From: Nocardioides sp. WS12
GTDB lineage: Bacteria > Actinomycetota > Actinomycetes > Propionibacteriales > Nocardioidaceae
Assembly (NCBI RefSeq): GCF_014108865.1
Contig: NZ_CP053928.1
Location: 1,240,001 to 1,304,000, forward strand
Direction of reading: 5' to 3'
Length of the DNA stretch: 64,000 bases
This document shows, piece by piece, positions 39,397 through 48,530 of this stretch (within the stretch, counting starts at the first letter, position 1; each line of letters starts with the position of its first letter). A program made the translations under genes and the position numbers. The notes beneath the pieces were generated by a model. That model was not told the DNA's origin and made no database searches. It saw nothing but the letters and a program-made list of their open reading frames with translations.

Positions 39397-39975
39397 GTGA
39401 GTCACGGTCGGCGTGGTGTGGGGCGGCCCGAGGTGACCACGCACGAGGACATCGAGTTGGCGGCATTCCGGCTGTTCGCCGAGCACGGCTTCGAGGGTAC
39501 GACGCTCGACATGATCGCGGCGGAGGTCGGCGTCGGTCGCCGTACCCTGTTCCGCTACTTCCCCTCGAAGAACGACATTGCCTGGGGTCGCTTCGACGCC
39601 ACCCTCGATCATTTTCGTTCGCTGCTTGCTGCCTTGCCGGACGATCTCGACCCGAACGAGGCTGTCCTCCGCGGTGTCCTGGCCTTCAACGACTTCTCGC
39701 CAGGCGGCCCGATCGACCACCGTGACCGGATGCGACTGATTCTTTACACCCCTGCGCTGCAGGCCCACTCGGTCCTGCGGTACGGCGATTGGCGGCAGGT
39801 GATCGCGGACTTCGTCGCCGTGCGCACCGGTGAACCGGCGGGGTCCATCGGGCCTCAACTGGTCTCCCACCTGGCCCTCGCGCGGGCGCTGTGTGCCTAC
39901 GAGCAGTGGCTCGCCGCCGGTGACGCTGAATTGCTCGAGATTCTCAGGGTCGTCCTCTTCCGCAGCCACGCCTGA
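39397..39975 (+). CDS. mftR: Mycofactocin system TetR-family regulator MftR
   Basis: A 192-residue TetR regulator (HEDIELAAFRLFAEHGFEGTTLDMIAAEVGVGRRTLFRYFPSKNDIAWG, residues about 16-63 as helix-turn-helix). Its divergent position next to mftA and the sequence of the DNA-binding part fit MftR, which in mycobacteria represses mft genes and responds to long-chain acyl-CoA. Start GTG 39397. Confidence 0.88.
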   Translation: MSHGRRGVGRPEVTTHEDIELAAFRLFAEHGFEGTTLDMIAAEVGVGRRTLFRYFPSKNDIAWGRFDATLDHFRSLLAALPDDLDPNEAVLRGVLAFNDFSPGGPIDHRDRMRLILYTPALQAHSVLRYGDWRQVIADFVAVRTGEPAGSIGPQLVSHLALARALCAYEQWLAAGDAELLEILRVVLFRSHA

Positions 39976-40022
39976 CGGATCCCCTGCTGGGAAGGGTCCC
40001 GGCCCGACCGGAGGCCATTTCG

Positions 40023-41255
40023 TTAGTTCAGCTCCGGCTTCGGAGGAAGCGCACGGGGGCGGCAGAGGAAGGCCGCACTGGCCGGGAGGAGCGCCATGAC
40101 AAGGACGGCCGCGCGAGCGGAGGTGAGGTCAGCAGTGATACCGACGAGAACCGATGCCAGCGGGCGGGAGCCAACAAATCCGACAAGCCACAGTGCCATG
40201 ATCCGACCGCGTAGGCGTGGGGGCACGCTGACCTGGACGGCTGTCCCCACTGACGTCGACGCCATGCTGAACCCGATGCCGACGAGTCCGAACCCCAGCA
40301 TGGTCGATGACTGCCAAGGCGAGGCGGCCATGGCCAGCGCGCCGACTGTCATGCTAGTCAGCCCCCACAGGGCAAGTTCCTCAGACCTGAAATGGGGAGC
40401 GAATCCGGCCGTGATGGCCATTCCCACGGCGGCGCCTACGCCGAAGGAAGCGGTGAGAATTCCGACCAGCGCAGCTCCTCCGCCGAGTGAAGCAGCAATG
40501 GCTGGAGCAACGGTCAAGGTGGGCTCTGAGCCGAAGCCCACAGCTGTGATCGCAAACATCATGAGGAGGAGATAGCGATGGGTGAGGACGTGGCGGACAC
40601 CGGTCAGGATGGTGTCGTCACCATCGACAGCTGTGGTACGACGAGGGAATCGTACCGGCATGAGCAGGGCGAGGCAGACCACCTGTGTGAGCCCGGCGAC
40701 CGCGAATCCGAGGGCGTCGCCGGAGATTGCGACGCAACCGGCGCCGAGGAGTGGGCCAAGTAGGCGCCCGACGACGAGGGGAGAGGCGTTGATGGCGATG
40801 GCGGAAGGGAGCTCCTCGACGGTGACGAGTTCACTCACAGCCGATTGCCACGCTGGTCCGCCGAGCGCGCCACCGATACCCACGATGGTCGACGCGGCGA
40901 GAAGGATCACCGCTGCGCGGTGCCCCGTCGGATGGTCAACGAGATAATACGCGGAGACGGCGGCACTCCCGGCTGTACTGATGATCCTGCCGAAGAGAAG
41001 TTGCCGTTTCGTGCTGCCCATGTCTGTCCACTTGCCGCTCAATGGGGCGAGCAAGAGTAGTGGCAGGAACTGCACCGCACTGACGAGGCCGACCGCAGCG
41101 GTGGAGTTCGTGGCACTAAACATGGCGATCGCGGCGACGACGCTGTGTACCCAGATGCCGAGAGTGGAGAAGGTCTTCGCAGTATTGAAGAGTCCGAAGT
41201 CCCGGGACAGGAGGAGTTGGCCAGCTGAACGGCGACCGATCACCCCCTCGCTCAT
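40023..41255 (-). CDS. MFS transporter, EntS-like
   Basis: A 410-residue membrane protein with about twelve predicted helices, of the major facilitator type similar to the enterobactin exporter EntS/DUF894 group (VGLVSAVQFLPLLLLAPLSGKWTDMGSTKRQLL and, in the second half, SVPPRLRGRIMALWLVGFVGSRP). It probably exports a small molecule by proton exchange. Substrate unknown. It converges on mftR. Confidence 0.8.
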   Translation of the reverse strand: MSEGVIGRRSAGQLLLSRDFGLFNTAKTFSTLGIWVHSVVAAIAMFSATNSTAAVGLVSAVQFLPLLLLAPLSGKWTDMGSTKRQLLFGRIISTAGSAAVSAYYLVDHPTGHRAAVILLAASTIVGIGGALGGPAWQSAVSELVTVEELPSAIAINASPLVVGRLLGPLLGAGCVAISGDALGFAVAGLTQVVCLALLMPVRFPRRTTAVDGDDTILTGVRHVLTHRYLLLMMFAITAVGFGSEPTLTVAPAIAASLGGGAALVGILTASFGVGAAVGMAITAGFAPHFRSEELALWGLTSMTVGALAMAASPWQSSTMLGFGLVGIGFSMASTSVGTAVQVSVPPRLRGRIMALWLVGFVGSRPLASVLVGITADLTSARAAVLVMALLPASAAFLCRPRALPPKPELN

Positions 41256-41377
41256 GAACGTCGACCTTCGTTTGGGAGCAGCCGACCAGGCATCGCCGGC
41301 CGGTGACTACTCGTAGGGGTGGGCCCTTCCGACTATACCGTTGTATGAGTTAACTGAATATGGGCGCCGGCGATCGA

Positions 41378-42634
41378 TTAGTGCTGGACCAGAACCGGAA
41401 TGTTGCGCAGGCTCAGCGACAGGAGGCCGGCAACCACCATGAGGCCGAGGGCAAGCGCGACGGTTCCGGTCCACCCCCCAGCCGACCACGCGCTGCTTCC
41501 AAGGCTGCCGAAAACGGAGGCGCCGGCGTAATAAGCAATCAGATAGAAGGACGCGGCCTGGCTGGCGCTGCCCCCTGCTGCGTGCGCCCGGGCAGCCACC
41601 CAACCGCTGGCGATGCCGTGAACGACGAAGAAGCCTGCGATGAGTCCGGCAAGACCGAGGACGATGCTCAAGAGAGAGTCCGGGATGGTGAGTGCGACTC
41701 CGCCGACTGCGAGCAGGCAGCCCGCTGGCATCACCGCGCGCCGGCCGATGCGATCGGCCCAAGCGCCGGCAACCGTGGAGCTGAGCGTGCCCAGCGGGTA
41801 GACGAGGTAGAACAGGCTGATGGCGCCGATGCCCAAGTGATGCGGGGCGCCCACGAGCCGGAAGCCGAGATTGTTGAAGACGATGACCAGCGCGCCGATC
41901 GCACATGCTCCCACGACGTAGAGCCGACGCAGTGCTGGATCGGTCAGGACTGCGCGAGACATTGCGCCGAAACCAATTTCCCCCCATCGCCGCGGTCGGA
42001 AGTTGGTTGAGGGGGGAAGGGTGAGGCCTACTGCGACCGCGCACGCCAACGCAAGAGCGGCCGCGGCTCCGAGCCCCCACCTCCAGGAGAGGGCATCGGT
42101 GATGGGTGCGGTGAGGAGCCGGCCAACCATGCCACCCAAGGCTGTTCCACCGATGTAGATTCCAGCTGCCCGGGCGTGACCCGAGCGATGGAGCTCCTCA
42201 CGCAGATAGGCAGTGGCCACCGCGGGAAGGCCGGCAAGCACGAAACCTTGAAGGAAGCGGAGCGCGAGCAGCGAGTTCCACGACCAGGCAAAGGGACACA
42301 GCAGGGCGACCAGTGCAGCTGCCCAGACCCCGGCGTGGATCAGGCGGGTCCTGCCGAACATCTCGGACGCAGGGCCGACCACGAGTAGCCCGAGTCCGAG
42401 GCCGGCAGTGGCCAAAGACATGGAGAGTGTCGCTTGCGTTGGTGTCACCTGGAAAGAAGTGCACAACGCTGGTAGAAGGGCCTGTGTGTCGTAGAGCAGC
42501 ACGAACGTGACCATCCCTGCCAGCATCAGCGCGACCATGATGCGTCGGTACTCGCGCGATCCCGGGCGGTGGCCGGCGGCGGCAGTTGCATGGGGCGCGG
42601 CCGATTCACCGGCGGGCGCGGCTGGGGTGCTCAC
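41378..42634 (-). CDS. MFS transporter
   Basis: A 418-residue major facilitator with about twelve helices (MVALMLAGMVTFVLLYDTQALLPALCTSFQVTPTQATLSMSLATAGLGLGLLVVGPASEMFGRTRLI; ADRIGRRAVMPAG), resembling the YnfM/AraJ-like drug and sugar exporter group. GTG 42634 (VSTPAAPAGES) is preferred to the longer frame, which runs into the divergent regulator. The adjacent divergent LysR gene probably controls it. Confidence 0.82.
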   Translation of the reverse strand: MSTPAAPAGESAAPHATAAAGHRPGSREYRRIMVALMLAGMVTFVLLYDTQALLPALCTSFQVTPTQATLSMSLATAGLGLGLLVVGPASEMFGRTRLIHAGVWAAALVALLCPFAWSWNSLLALRFLQGFVLAGLPAVATAYLREELHRSGHARAAGIYIGGTALGGMVGRLLTAPITDALSWRWGLGAAAALALACAVAVGLTLPPSTNFRPRRWGEIGFGAMSRAVLTDPALRRLYVVGACAIGALVIVFNNLGFRLVGAPHHLGIGAISLFYLVYPLGTLSSTVAGAWADRIGRRAVMPAGCLLAVGGVALTIPDSLLSIVLGLAGLIAGFFVVHGIASGWVAARAHAAGGSASQAASFYLIAYYAGASVFGSLGSSAWSAGGWTGTVALALGLMVVAGLLSLSLRNIPVLVQH

Positions 42635-42666
42635 CGGTTCAGGTTGGATCCTGCCGACGCATACGT

Positions 42667-42713
42667 CCAATGCATCAAAATTGGTATCTGCATGCGCAGA
42701 CCGCATAATGCGG
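42667..42713. promoter_or_regulatory. LysR-type divergent control region: CCAAT-N8-ATTGG and CCGCATAATGCGG
   Basis: Two inverted repeats occupy the 80-base gap between the MFS and lysR genes: CCAAT (42667-42671) / ATTGG (42680-42684), and the perfect palindrome CCGCATAATGCGG (42701-42713), whose end abuts the lysR start codon at 42715. Such pairs fit recognition and activation sites of LysR regulators. Confidence 0.55.
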
Positions 42714-42714
42714 C

Positions 42715-43608
42715 ATGCGCATTCGCGACTTGGAATGGGTGGTCGTGCTCGCTGAACACCTCCACGTCACATCGGCGTCCGTGGCTCTCGGCGTCAGTCA
42801 GCCGACGTTGTCACGCGCGTTGTCACGCGTCGAGGCAGAAATCGGCGCAGTGCTCTTCGAGCGCGTTCCCGGCGGCCTCGTCATTTCGCCCAATGGCGAA
42901 TTGGTTGTGGACGCGAGTCGCGAACTCATTGGGCGCTATCGCCGACTGCTCTCCGAGGTCGAAATTCGGTTGGACGCCGAACGGGGAACCGTTCGTCTTG
43001 CCTTTCTCGACTCCATGGCGACGTCGCTCGTGCCGAGGATCCTGCGGGGGTTTCACCAGGAGGCACCACTTGTACGTGTCAGCCTCTCGCAGGAACCTGC
43101 CCACATCATGCAGCGTGAATTGGCGGCCGGAGCGGTCGACTTGGCGATCACTTCTGCACGACCTCCCGGCGACTACGGCTGGGTGACCCTCCAGGACGAG
43201 CGCTTGGTTGTCGTGGTGCCTCCGACTCATGCGCTCCGTCGTCGTAAGCGCGTCGATCTGTCTGACCTCGTGAACGACCAGCTGATCACGACTCCGTCCG
43301 GATTTGGATTCCGCAATCTGGTCGACAACCTACTTGCGGACTCTGGCATCACGATGGCGATCTCTTTCGAGAGTGCCGACCTCGGCACCATCGAAGGACT
43401 GGTCGCTGCCGGACTCGGCGTTGCCATTCTCCCCGAGGCGTTCGCAGGTTCCTCGGACACGATCGGCCTTGCCATCGCCAGCCCGAGAGCGCGACGAACG
43501 GTCGGGCTGACGTGGCGCACTGATCGTGAAATGGAGCCGGCTGCCGCGCGCTTCAGGAAATTCGTCGTCGACCAGGCCCTTGGTGCTTGTTGCGTCCGCG
43601 AAATCTGA
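42715..43608 (+). CDS. LysR-family transcriptional regulator
   Basis: A 297-residue regulator with N-terminal helix-turn-helix (VTSASVALGVSQPTLSRALSRVEAEIGAVLFER, residues about 18-50) and a periplasmic-binding-protein-like effector domain. It faces the MFS transporter gene across a short region with two palindromes. Base composition is slightly less GC-rich than in the left half of the window. The effector is unknown. Confidence 0.87.
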   Translation: MRIRDLEWVVVLAEHLHVTSASVALGVSQPTLSRALSRVEAEIGAVLFERVPGGLVISPNGELVVDASRELIGRYRRLLSEVEIRLDAERGTVRLAFLDSMATSLVPRILRGFHQEAPLVRVSLSQEPAHIMQRELAAGAVDLAITSARPPGDYGWVTLQDERLVVVVPPTHALRRRKRVDLSDLVNDQLITTPSGFGFRNLVDNLLADSGITMAISFESADLGTIEGLVAAGLGVAILPEAFAGSSDTIGLAIASPRARRTVGLTWRTDREMEPAAARFRKFVVDQALGACCVREI

Positions 43609-43700
43609 GCCGGCCGCCTAACGTCGCGATCTCTGGCGTCATGGTGAGAGCCATGGGAGAATGCGCTAAAACAACTGGATTATTGAGAGGAGTTGGTCCC

Positions 43701-44480
43701 ATGGGTGACTTCGTACGGCTTGAGGTGGCGAACGGTGTCGGGACACTTCGGCTGGACCGGCCAAAGTTGAACGCACTCGACGAAGCGATGCAGGAGGAGA
43801 TCCGTGCGACGGCCGCCGAGGCGACGGCGCGCGACGATGTCAAGGCCGTCGTGGTCTGGGGCGGCGAGCGTGTGTTTGCTGCAGGGGCCGATGTCAAGGA
43901 GATGGCCGACATGTCCTACACGGCGATGATCCAGAGGTCCTCAGGGCTGACCACGGCGTTCTCCTCAGTTGCACGAATCCCGAAGCCTGTCGTGGCTGCG
44001 ATCAATGGGTATGCGCTGGGTGGTGGCTGTGAGTTGGCGCTCTGTGCTGACTTTCGGATCGCGGCCGACAATGCGACGCTGGGTCAGCCGGAGGTGCTTC
44101 TCGGCGTGATCCCGGGCGCTGGCGGGACGCAGCGGCTGAGCCGTCTGGTCGGCCCGAGCAAGGCGAAGGACATCATCTTCTCCGGCCGGTTCGTGAAGGC
44201 TGACGAAGCACTGGCCATCGGGCTGGTTGACCGTCTGGTTCCAGCCGCTGACGTCTACGCCGAAGCCGTCGTCTGGGCGAGCCAGTTCGCGAAGGCGGCG
44301 ACGTATGCCGTGCGGGCGGCGAAGGAGTCGATCGACCGTGGTCTCGAGGTCGATCTGGAGACCGGCCTGGAGATCGAGCGGCAGCATTTCGCGGGCCTGT
44401 TCGCGACCGAGGACCGCAGCATCGGGATGGGCTCCTTCGTTGAGAACGGGCCGGGAAGGGCTGAGTTCGTCGGCCGTTGA
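43701..44480 (+). CDS. Enoyl-CoA hydratase/isomerase
   Basis: A 259-residue crotonase (LNALDEAMQEEI, AGADVKEM, NGYALGGGCELALCADFRIAAD, GAGGTQRLSRLVG). The second catalytic Glu lies in PEVLLGVIPGAGG, so it should hydrate 2-enoyl-CoA in beta-oxidation. A GAGAGGAG ribosome site precedes ATG 43701. It is followed by a hairpin. Confidence 0.9.
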   Translation: MGDFVRLEVANGVGTLRLDRPKLNALDEAMQEEIRATAAEATARDDVKAVVVWGGERVFAAGADVKEMADMSYTAMIQRSSGLTTAFSSVARIPKPVVAAINGYALGGGCELALCADFRIAADNATLGQPEVLLGVIPGAGGTQRLSRLVGPSKAKDIIFSGRFVKADEALAIGLVDRLVPAADVYAEAVVWASQFAKAATYAVRAAKESIDRGLEVDLETGLEIERQHFAGLFATEDRSIGMGSFVENGPGRAEFVGR

Positions 44481-44495
44481 GCCGCTTTCCCGATG

Positions 44496-44527
44496 CACCT
44501 GATGGCCTGGTGATAGGCCATCAGGTG
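44496..44527. terminator. Hairpin terminator between converging genes
   Basis: CACCTGATGGCCT and AGGCCATCAGGTG form a perfect 13-bp stem with loop GGTGAT, 16 bases after the enoyl-CoA hydratase stop and 75 bases before the end of the converging SDR. Confidence 0.85.
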
Positions 44528-44602
44528 GAGAAGGGCTGGGGCCTTCGTGCTTCAAGGAGGCAAGGTGACCTGAGGTCCCTTCCCTTGGCGAGCCCGGTGA
44601 AT

Positions 44603-45385
44603 TCAGCGTTCCCGTGCCTGCCGCATGAGGCCGTACATCGCCGGGCTGAGGCCTGCGCTCCAGCCCCCGTCGACGACGACCTCGGTCCCTGTCATGTACG
44701 AAGCGTCCTCCGACACCAGGAACGCGACGACGGCGGCGATCTCCTCCGGCTTCCCGTTGCGCCCGAGCGCGCTGGCCGGGGCAGGTTGGTCCAAGGACGC
44801 CCCAACCTGCTCGGTCATGGGCGTCACGATCGTTCCAGGATGAAGCGAGACGACCCGAATCCCGTGACCGCCCAGTTCCAACGCAATGCTCTTCGACATT
44901 CCCCGGACGGCCCATTTGGACGCCGAGTAGGCCAATCCGCCAACCTGACCGCTCAGTCCGGCGGTCGAGGAAAGATTCACGATGACGCCTCGCTTCTGCT
45001 GGGCGAATGCGGGGGCGACGGCGTGCATGCCGAGGAACACGCTACGAGCGTTGATGTCCATCACCCGGTCGAAGTCCGCCACTGTCATCTCGAGGAACGG
45101 CTTCATGCCGAGGATTCCGGCATTGTTGACCAAGGAGTCGACTCGACCGAACTTGTTGATCGTCGCGTCGACGACGCCAGCCCACGCTGATTCGTCGGTG
45201 ACGTCGTGGTGCTCGAAAGTCGCGGCGTCGCCCAGTTCCTCGGCCAACGAGCGGCCCAGGTCATCCTGGACATCCGTGACCATGACGCGTGCGCCGTCTG
45301 CGACCAGGCTCCGTGCGACCGCAGCGCCGATGCCGCCGGCTCCGCCAGTCACGATGCTCACATGGTCGGTCAGTCCTGCTCTCAT
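44603..45385 (-). CDS. Short-chain dehydrogenase, 3-alpha/20-beta-hydroxysteroid dehydrogenase-like
   Basis: A 260-residue SDR with VSIVTGGAGGIGAAVA, NNAGILGMKPF, NLSSTAG and YSASKWA. It resembles actinobacterial enzymes annotated 3-alpha (or 20-beta)-hydroxysteroid or glucose 1-dehydrogenases. A strong AAGGAG ribosome site lies before ATG 45385, chosen over the longer frame. The perfect palindrome 45440-45455 is 55 bases upstream. Confidence 0.85.
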   Translation of the reverse strand: MRAGLTDHVSIVTGGAGGIGAAVARSLVADGARVMVTDVQDDLGRSLAEELGDAATFEHHDVTDESAWAGVVDATINKFGRVDSLVNNAGILGMKPFLEMTVADFDRVMDINARSVFLGMHAVAPAFAQQKRGVIVNLSSTAGLSGQVGGLAYSASKWAVRGMSKSIALELGGHGIRVVSLHPGTIVTPMTEQVGASLDQPAPASALGRNGKPEEIAAVVAFLVSEDASYMTGTEVVVDGGWSAGLSPAMYGLMRQARER

Positions 45386-45439
45386 GCCCAAGCTCCTTCG
45401 AGGCTCTGTCGGCGTAGCCACGACTGAGGCCACGCTAGC

Positions 45440-45455
45440 CGGACGTTAACGTCCG
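45440..45455. promoter_or_regulatory. Perfect 16-bp palindrome CGGACGTTAACGTCCG
   Basis: A fully symmetric site 55 bases upstream of the SDR start in the divergent SDR/ABC-transporter region. Size and symmetry fit a TetR- or LacI-family operator. The matching regulator is not evident beside it. Confidence 0.55.
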
Positions 45456-45558
45456 TTGGCCCGAGACCGCTAGATCAATTGGAAGATCAGAATGGATCTG
45501 CAGGCGGTCTGGCTGCACTGGAGGGCGCGCCGGGGGTGACATGGCGAGGCCGTGCTTC

Positions 45559-45572
45559 TGGAACCGGTTCCA
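45559..45572. promoter_or_regulatory. Perfect 14-bp palindrome TGGAACCGGTTCCA
   Basis: Symmetric site with a central CG, about 172 bases upstream of the ABC-transporter ATP-binding gene. The form TGGAA-N-CG-N-TTCCA is like LacI-family sugar operators in actinobacteria. No LacI gene is in the window. Confidence 0.5.
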
Positions 45573-45743
45573 CGAGGAATGTGGACAGGTGCAAATATTT
45601 GGCGGATTCTGTTCATTGTGCTGATTTATTGTTACGCTCGCCACACTTTCACCGGTTCATCGCACTCCGCTCGGCCCGAAATCCGAGGCCAAGAGTGTCG
45701 AACTCCCCAGTCTCTTGCCGCCTCGTAGAAGGAGACCAGTTCC

Positions 45744-47291
45744 ATGGACGCCTCCACCACCACCGCGCCGCCCGCGCTGCGTGTTGCCGGGCTGAGCAAG
45801 ACGTTTGCCGGCACCTATGCGCTGCGGGACTTCAACTTCGAGGTTGCCGTCGGTGAAGTGCATGCATTGCTGGGTGGGAACGGGTCTGGCAAGTCGACGT
45901 TCATCAAGATGCTGTCCGGCTATCACCGGCCCGACTCCGGCGGTGAGGTGTTCATCTCGGGGAAGCAGTTGAACGTGGGCTCAGCGGATGATGCGGCCGC
46001 TCTCGGTTGCCGCTTCGTTCACCAGGACCTCGGGTTGGTGGACACCCTGTCGATCACCGACAACATCTTGATCGGTGCGGATTTCCCTTCCCGGTTCGGG
46101 ACAGTCCTGGGCAAGGAAGCGAGGGGCATTGCCACCTCGGCGCTGCAGCGCATCTCGCTCAACCTCGACCCCGACCGACTGGTCGCCACGTTGACGGCCT
46201 CTCAGCGCACGGGAGTGGCGATCGCGCGTGCGATTGGCACTGCTCAGCCCGGCGAGATCAGTCTGCTTGTGCTGGACGAGCCCACCGCGTCCTTGCCGCC
46301 CGATGAGGTCGACACATTGCTGGCACTCGTTCGTCGGGCGTCCGACGCGGGTGTCGCTGTCATCTATGTGACGCATCGAATCGGCGAAGTCTTCCAGGTC
46401 GCCGACAACGTTTCGGTGCTACGCGACGGGATCACGGTTGCGCGGCGCAAGGTGGCCGCGCTGGATCGTCCGGCCCTGCTGCAGTTGTTGACCGAGGCCG
46501 AGGGTGACGTCCCCGTCGAGGCGCCCGCCATTCCGCTCGAGTTCCTCGACGCTCCGCCACTGATGACGGTGAACGGCGTGGGTTCGGGGTCGTTGGCCAG
46601 TATGACGATCGAGGCATGTCCGGGCGAGGTAGTCGGGATCGCTGGTATCACGGGCTCGGGCCGGGAGTCAGCGCTGGGCGCGATCTTCGGTGCGTTGGAG
46701 CGCAGCGGCACGGTTTCCGTAGGCGGCAAGCAGTTACGGCCCCTCCGCCCGGCCGACGCGATGGCGCTGGGCATGGCCTATGTGCCACCCGACCGGCACG
46801 CGGCTGGCGGGATCATGTCGCTCACCGCCCGCGAGAACCTCAGCATCGGCGACCTGGCCTCGATCTGGCGGGCCCCGTTCGTGCGACGTCGCAAAGAACG
46901 TGAACTTGCAAGTGAGTCCTTCCGACGGTTGGACGTGCGGCCTGCTGAGGACATCGAGCGGAAGCTTGAGTTGTTCAGCGGTGGGAACCAGCAGAAGGTC
47001 GTGATTGCGAAGTGGCTCCGGCGGAACCCGAAGGTCTTCCTTCTCGACGAGCCGACGCAAGGCGTAGACGTGGCTGCCCGCGCCCGCATCCACGAGGAGA
47101 TCGTGGGGGTCGCTCGCAGCGGTGCCGCAGTGCTCGTGGCGTCAGCGGACGTCGACGAACTGGTTGCGATCTCTGACCGGGTGCTCGTCCTCGCGGAAGG
47201 ACGGCTGGCCTGCGCCCTGGCGGGCGATGACATCAACGTGGGTGAGATCGGAAAGCAAATGCAAAAATCCTGGAAGGAGGCGTCGGCATGA
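45744..47291 (+). CDS. Ribose-type ABC importer ATP-binding protein (RbsA-like)
   Basis: A 515-residue protein with two nucleotide-binding domains. The first has Walker A GGNGSGKST (about 45-53), a degenerate signature LTASQRTGVAIARA, and Walker B LLVLDEPTASLPP; the second has a GITGSGRES Walker-A-like site, signature LFSGGNQQKV and LLDEPTQGVD. This is the CUT2 sugar-importer layout, powering the permease that follows. The permease start overlaps its stop by four bases. Substrate may be something other than sugar, given the catabolic neighbours. Confidence 0.9.
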   Translation: MDASTTTAPPALRVAGLSKTFAGTYALRDFNFEVAVGEVHALLGGNGSGKSTFIKMLSGYHRPDSGGEVFISGKQLNVGSADDAAALGCRFVHQDLGLVDTLSITDNILIGADFPSRFGTVLGKEARGIATSALQRISLNLDPDRLVATLTASQRTGVAIARAIGTAQPGEISLLVLDEPTASLPPDEVDTLLALVRRASDAGVAVIYVTHRIGEVFQVADNVSVLRDGITVARRKVAALDRPALLQLLTEAEGDVPVEAPAIPLEFLDAPPLMTVNGVGSGSLASMTIEACPGEVVGIAGITGSGRESALGAIFGALERSGTVSVGGKQLRPLRPADAMALGMAYVPPDRHAAGGIMSLTARENLSIGDLASIWRAPFVRRRKERELASESFRRLDVRPAEDIERKLELFSGGNQQKVVIAKWLRRNPKVFLLDEPTQGVDVAARARIHEEIVGVARSGAAVLVASADVDELVAISDRVLVLAEGRLACALAGDDINVGEIGKQMQKSWKEASA

Positions 47292-48334
47292 GCCGTCTGC
47301 CGAACATCGGTCTCGACCGCTTCAGCGGCCTGTATCTCTGGGCTGCGTTCATCATTCTGTTCGGCATCTGGAGCCCTGAACTGTTCCTGACGTCGGCGAC
47401 TGCGCACTCGATCGGTTCTGCGTACGCAGTTCCTGCCTTGCTGGCACTGGCCTTGCTGGTGCCGATGGCTACTGGATGCTTCGACGTGTCCGTCGGCGCC
47501 ACGGCCAACCTGGCGACCATCGTTGTCATTGTGCTCCAGGTTCGCCATGAGTGGGGCATGTGGACGGCGATCGCGGCGACGCTCCTGGTTGGAGCTGCTG
47601 TGGGCTTCATGAACGGTCTGATCGTCGTCGGTCTGAAGGTCGACTCCTTCATAGCCACACTGGCCTCCGCCACTGTCATCGGAGCTGTGACTGCAATCGT
47701 CATGGGACCAGCGGTCCCGATGCCGGTCGTCGACGAGACATGGCGAAACCTCACCGCTCGTGAAGGTGTACTCGGGTTCCCGGTCATCGTGTTCTGGGTG
47801 CTGGCGGTCGGTCTTGTCCTGTACTGGGTGCTCGACCACGCAAAGATCGGTCGTTACCTTTACGCCATCGGCGGCAATCGCGAGGCATCCCGGCTGGCTG
47901 GTGTCGCTGTTGATCGCTGGCAGTGGATGTCCTTCATCATCTCAGGCGTCATCTCTGCCTTCGCTGGCGTCGTCTTTGCCTCGTACAGCGGTCCATCGTC
48001 CGGGTACGGCATGGCACTGCTTCTCCCGGCCTTCGCTGCGGCCTTCTTGGGGACCACCCAAGTGCGCCCGGGTCGCCCGAATGTCTGGGGCACGCTGATC
48101 GCGGTGTACGTCCTTGCCACTGGTGTGAAGGGCATGCAGCTTGTCACCGGGGAACCGTGGCTCAACGACATGTTCAACGGAGTGGCATTGATTCTTGCAG
48201 TCGCTTTCGCCGGTTGGCGACAGCGCAATGCGAAGAGGAGTCCTCGAGCACGTAGTGGTGTGCACCCCGACAATGCGGAGGACTTGAAGACGAGCTCCTC
48301 GCAGGACATCACGCAGCCCGCCAACGCCGAGTAG
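47288..48334 (+). CDS. Ribose-type ABC importer permease (RbsC-like)
   Basis: A 348-residue membrane protein with about ten hydrophobic helices and the RbsC/BPD-transp-2 pattern (VGLKVDSFIATLASATVIGAVTAIVMG; GRYLYAIGGNREASRLAGVAVDRW; FLGTTQVRPGRPNVWGTLIAVYVLATGVKGMQLV). It forms the membrane channel with the RbsA-like subunit. Confidence 0.88.
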   Translation: MSRLPNIGLDRFSGLYLWAAFIILFGIWSPELFLTSATAHSIGSAYAVPALLALALLVPMATGCFDVSVGATANLATIVVIVLQVRHEWGMWTAIAATLLVGAAVGFMNGLIVVGLKVDSFIATLASATVIGAVTAIVMGPAVPMPVVDETWRNLTAREGVLGFPVIVFWVLAVGLVLYWVLDHAKIGRYLYAIGGNREASRLAGVAVDRWQWMSFIISGVISAFAGVVFASYSGPSSGYGMALLLPAFAAAFLGTTQVRPGRPNVWGTLIAVYVLATGVKGMQLVTGEPWLNDMFNGVALILAVAFAGWRQRNAKRSPRARSGVHPDNAEDLKTSSSQDITQPANAE

Positions 48335-48530
48335 GTCCCACGGGGCCATGGCAAACCGGCAACTAAATATCCCTTCATGCGGCCCGGCGATTCGGGAGCC
48401 GGCCTTGCGTGTCGACCCGACCGGGCGCGACCCGGCCGGAGGTCGCTGCGCTTCTGCCTCGGCTGACGAGGCGAATCCATGCCGGTAGTCCGGGCAATCG
48501 CCCGAGACGTCCAACTCAAAGGAGACAACC

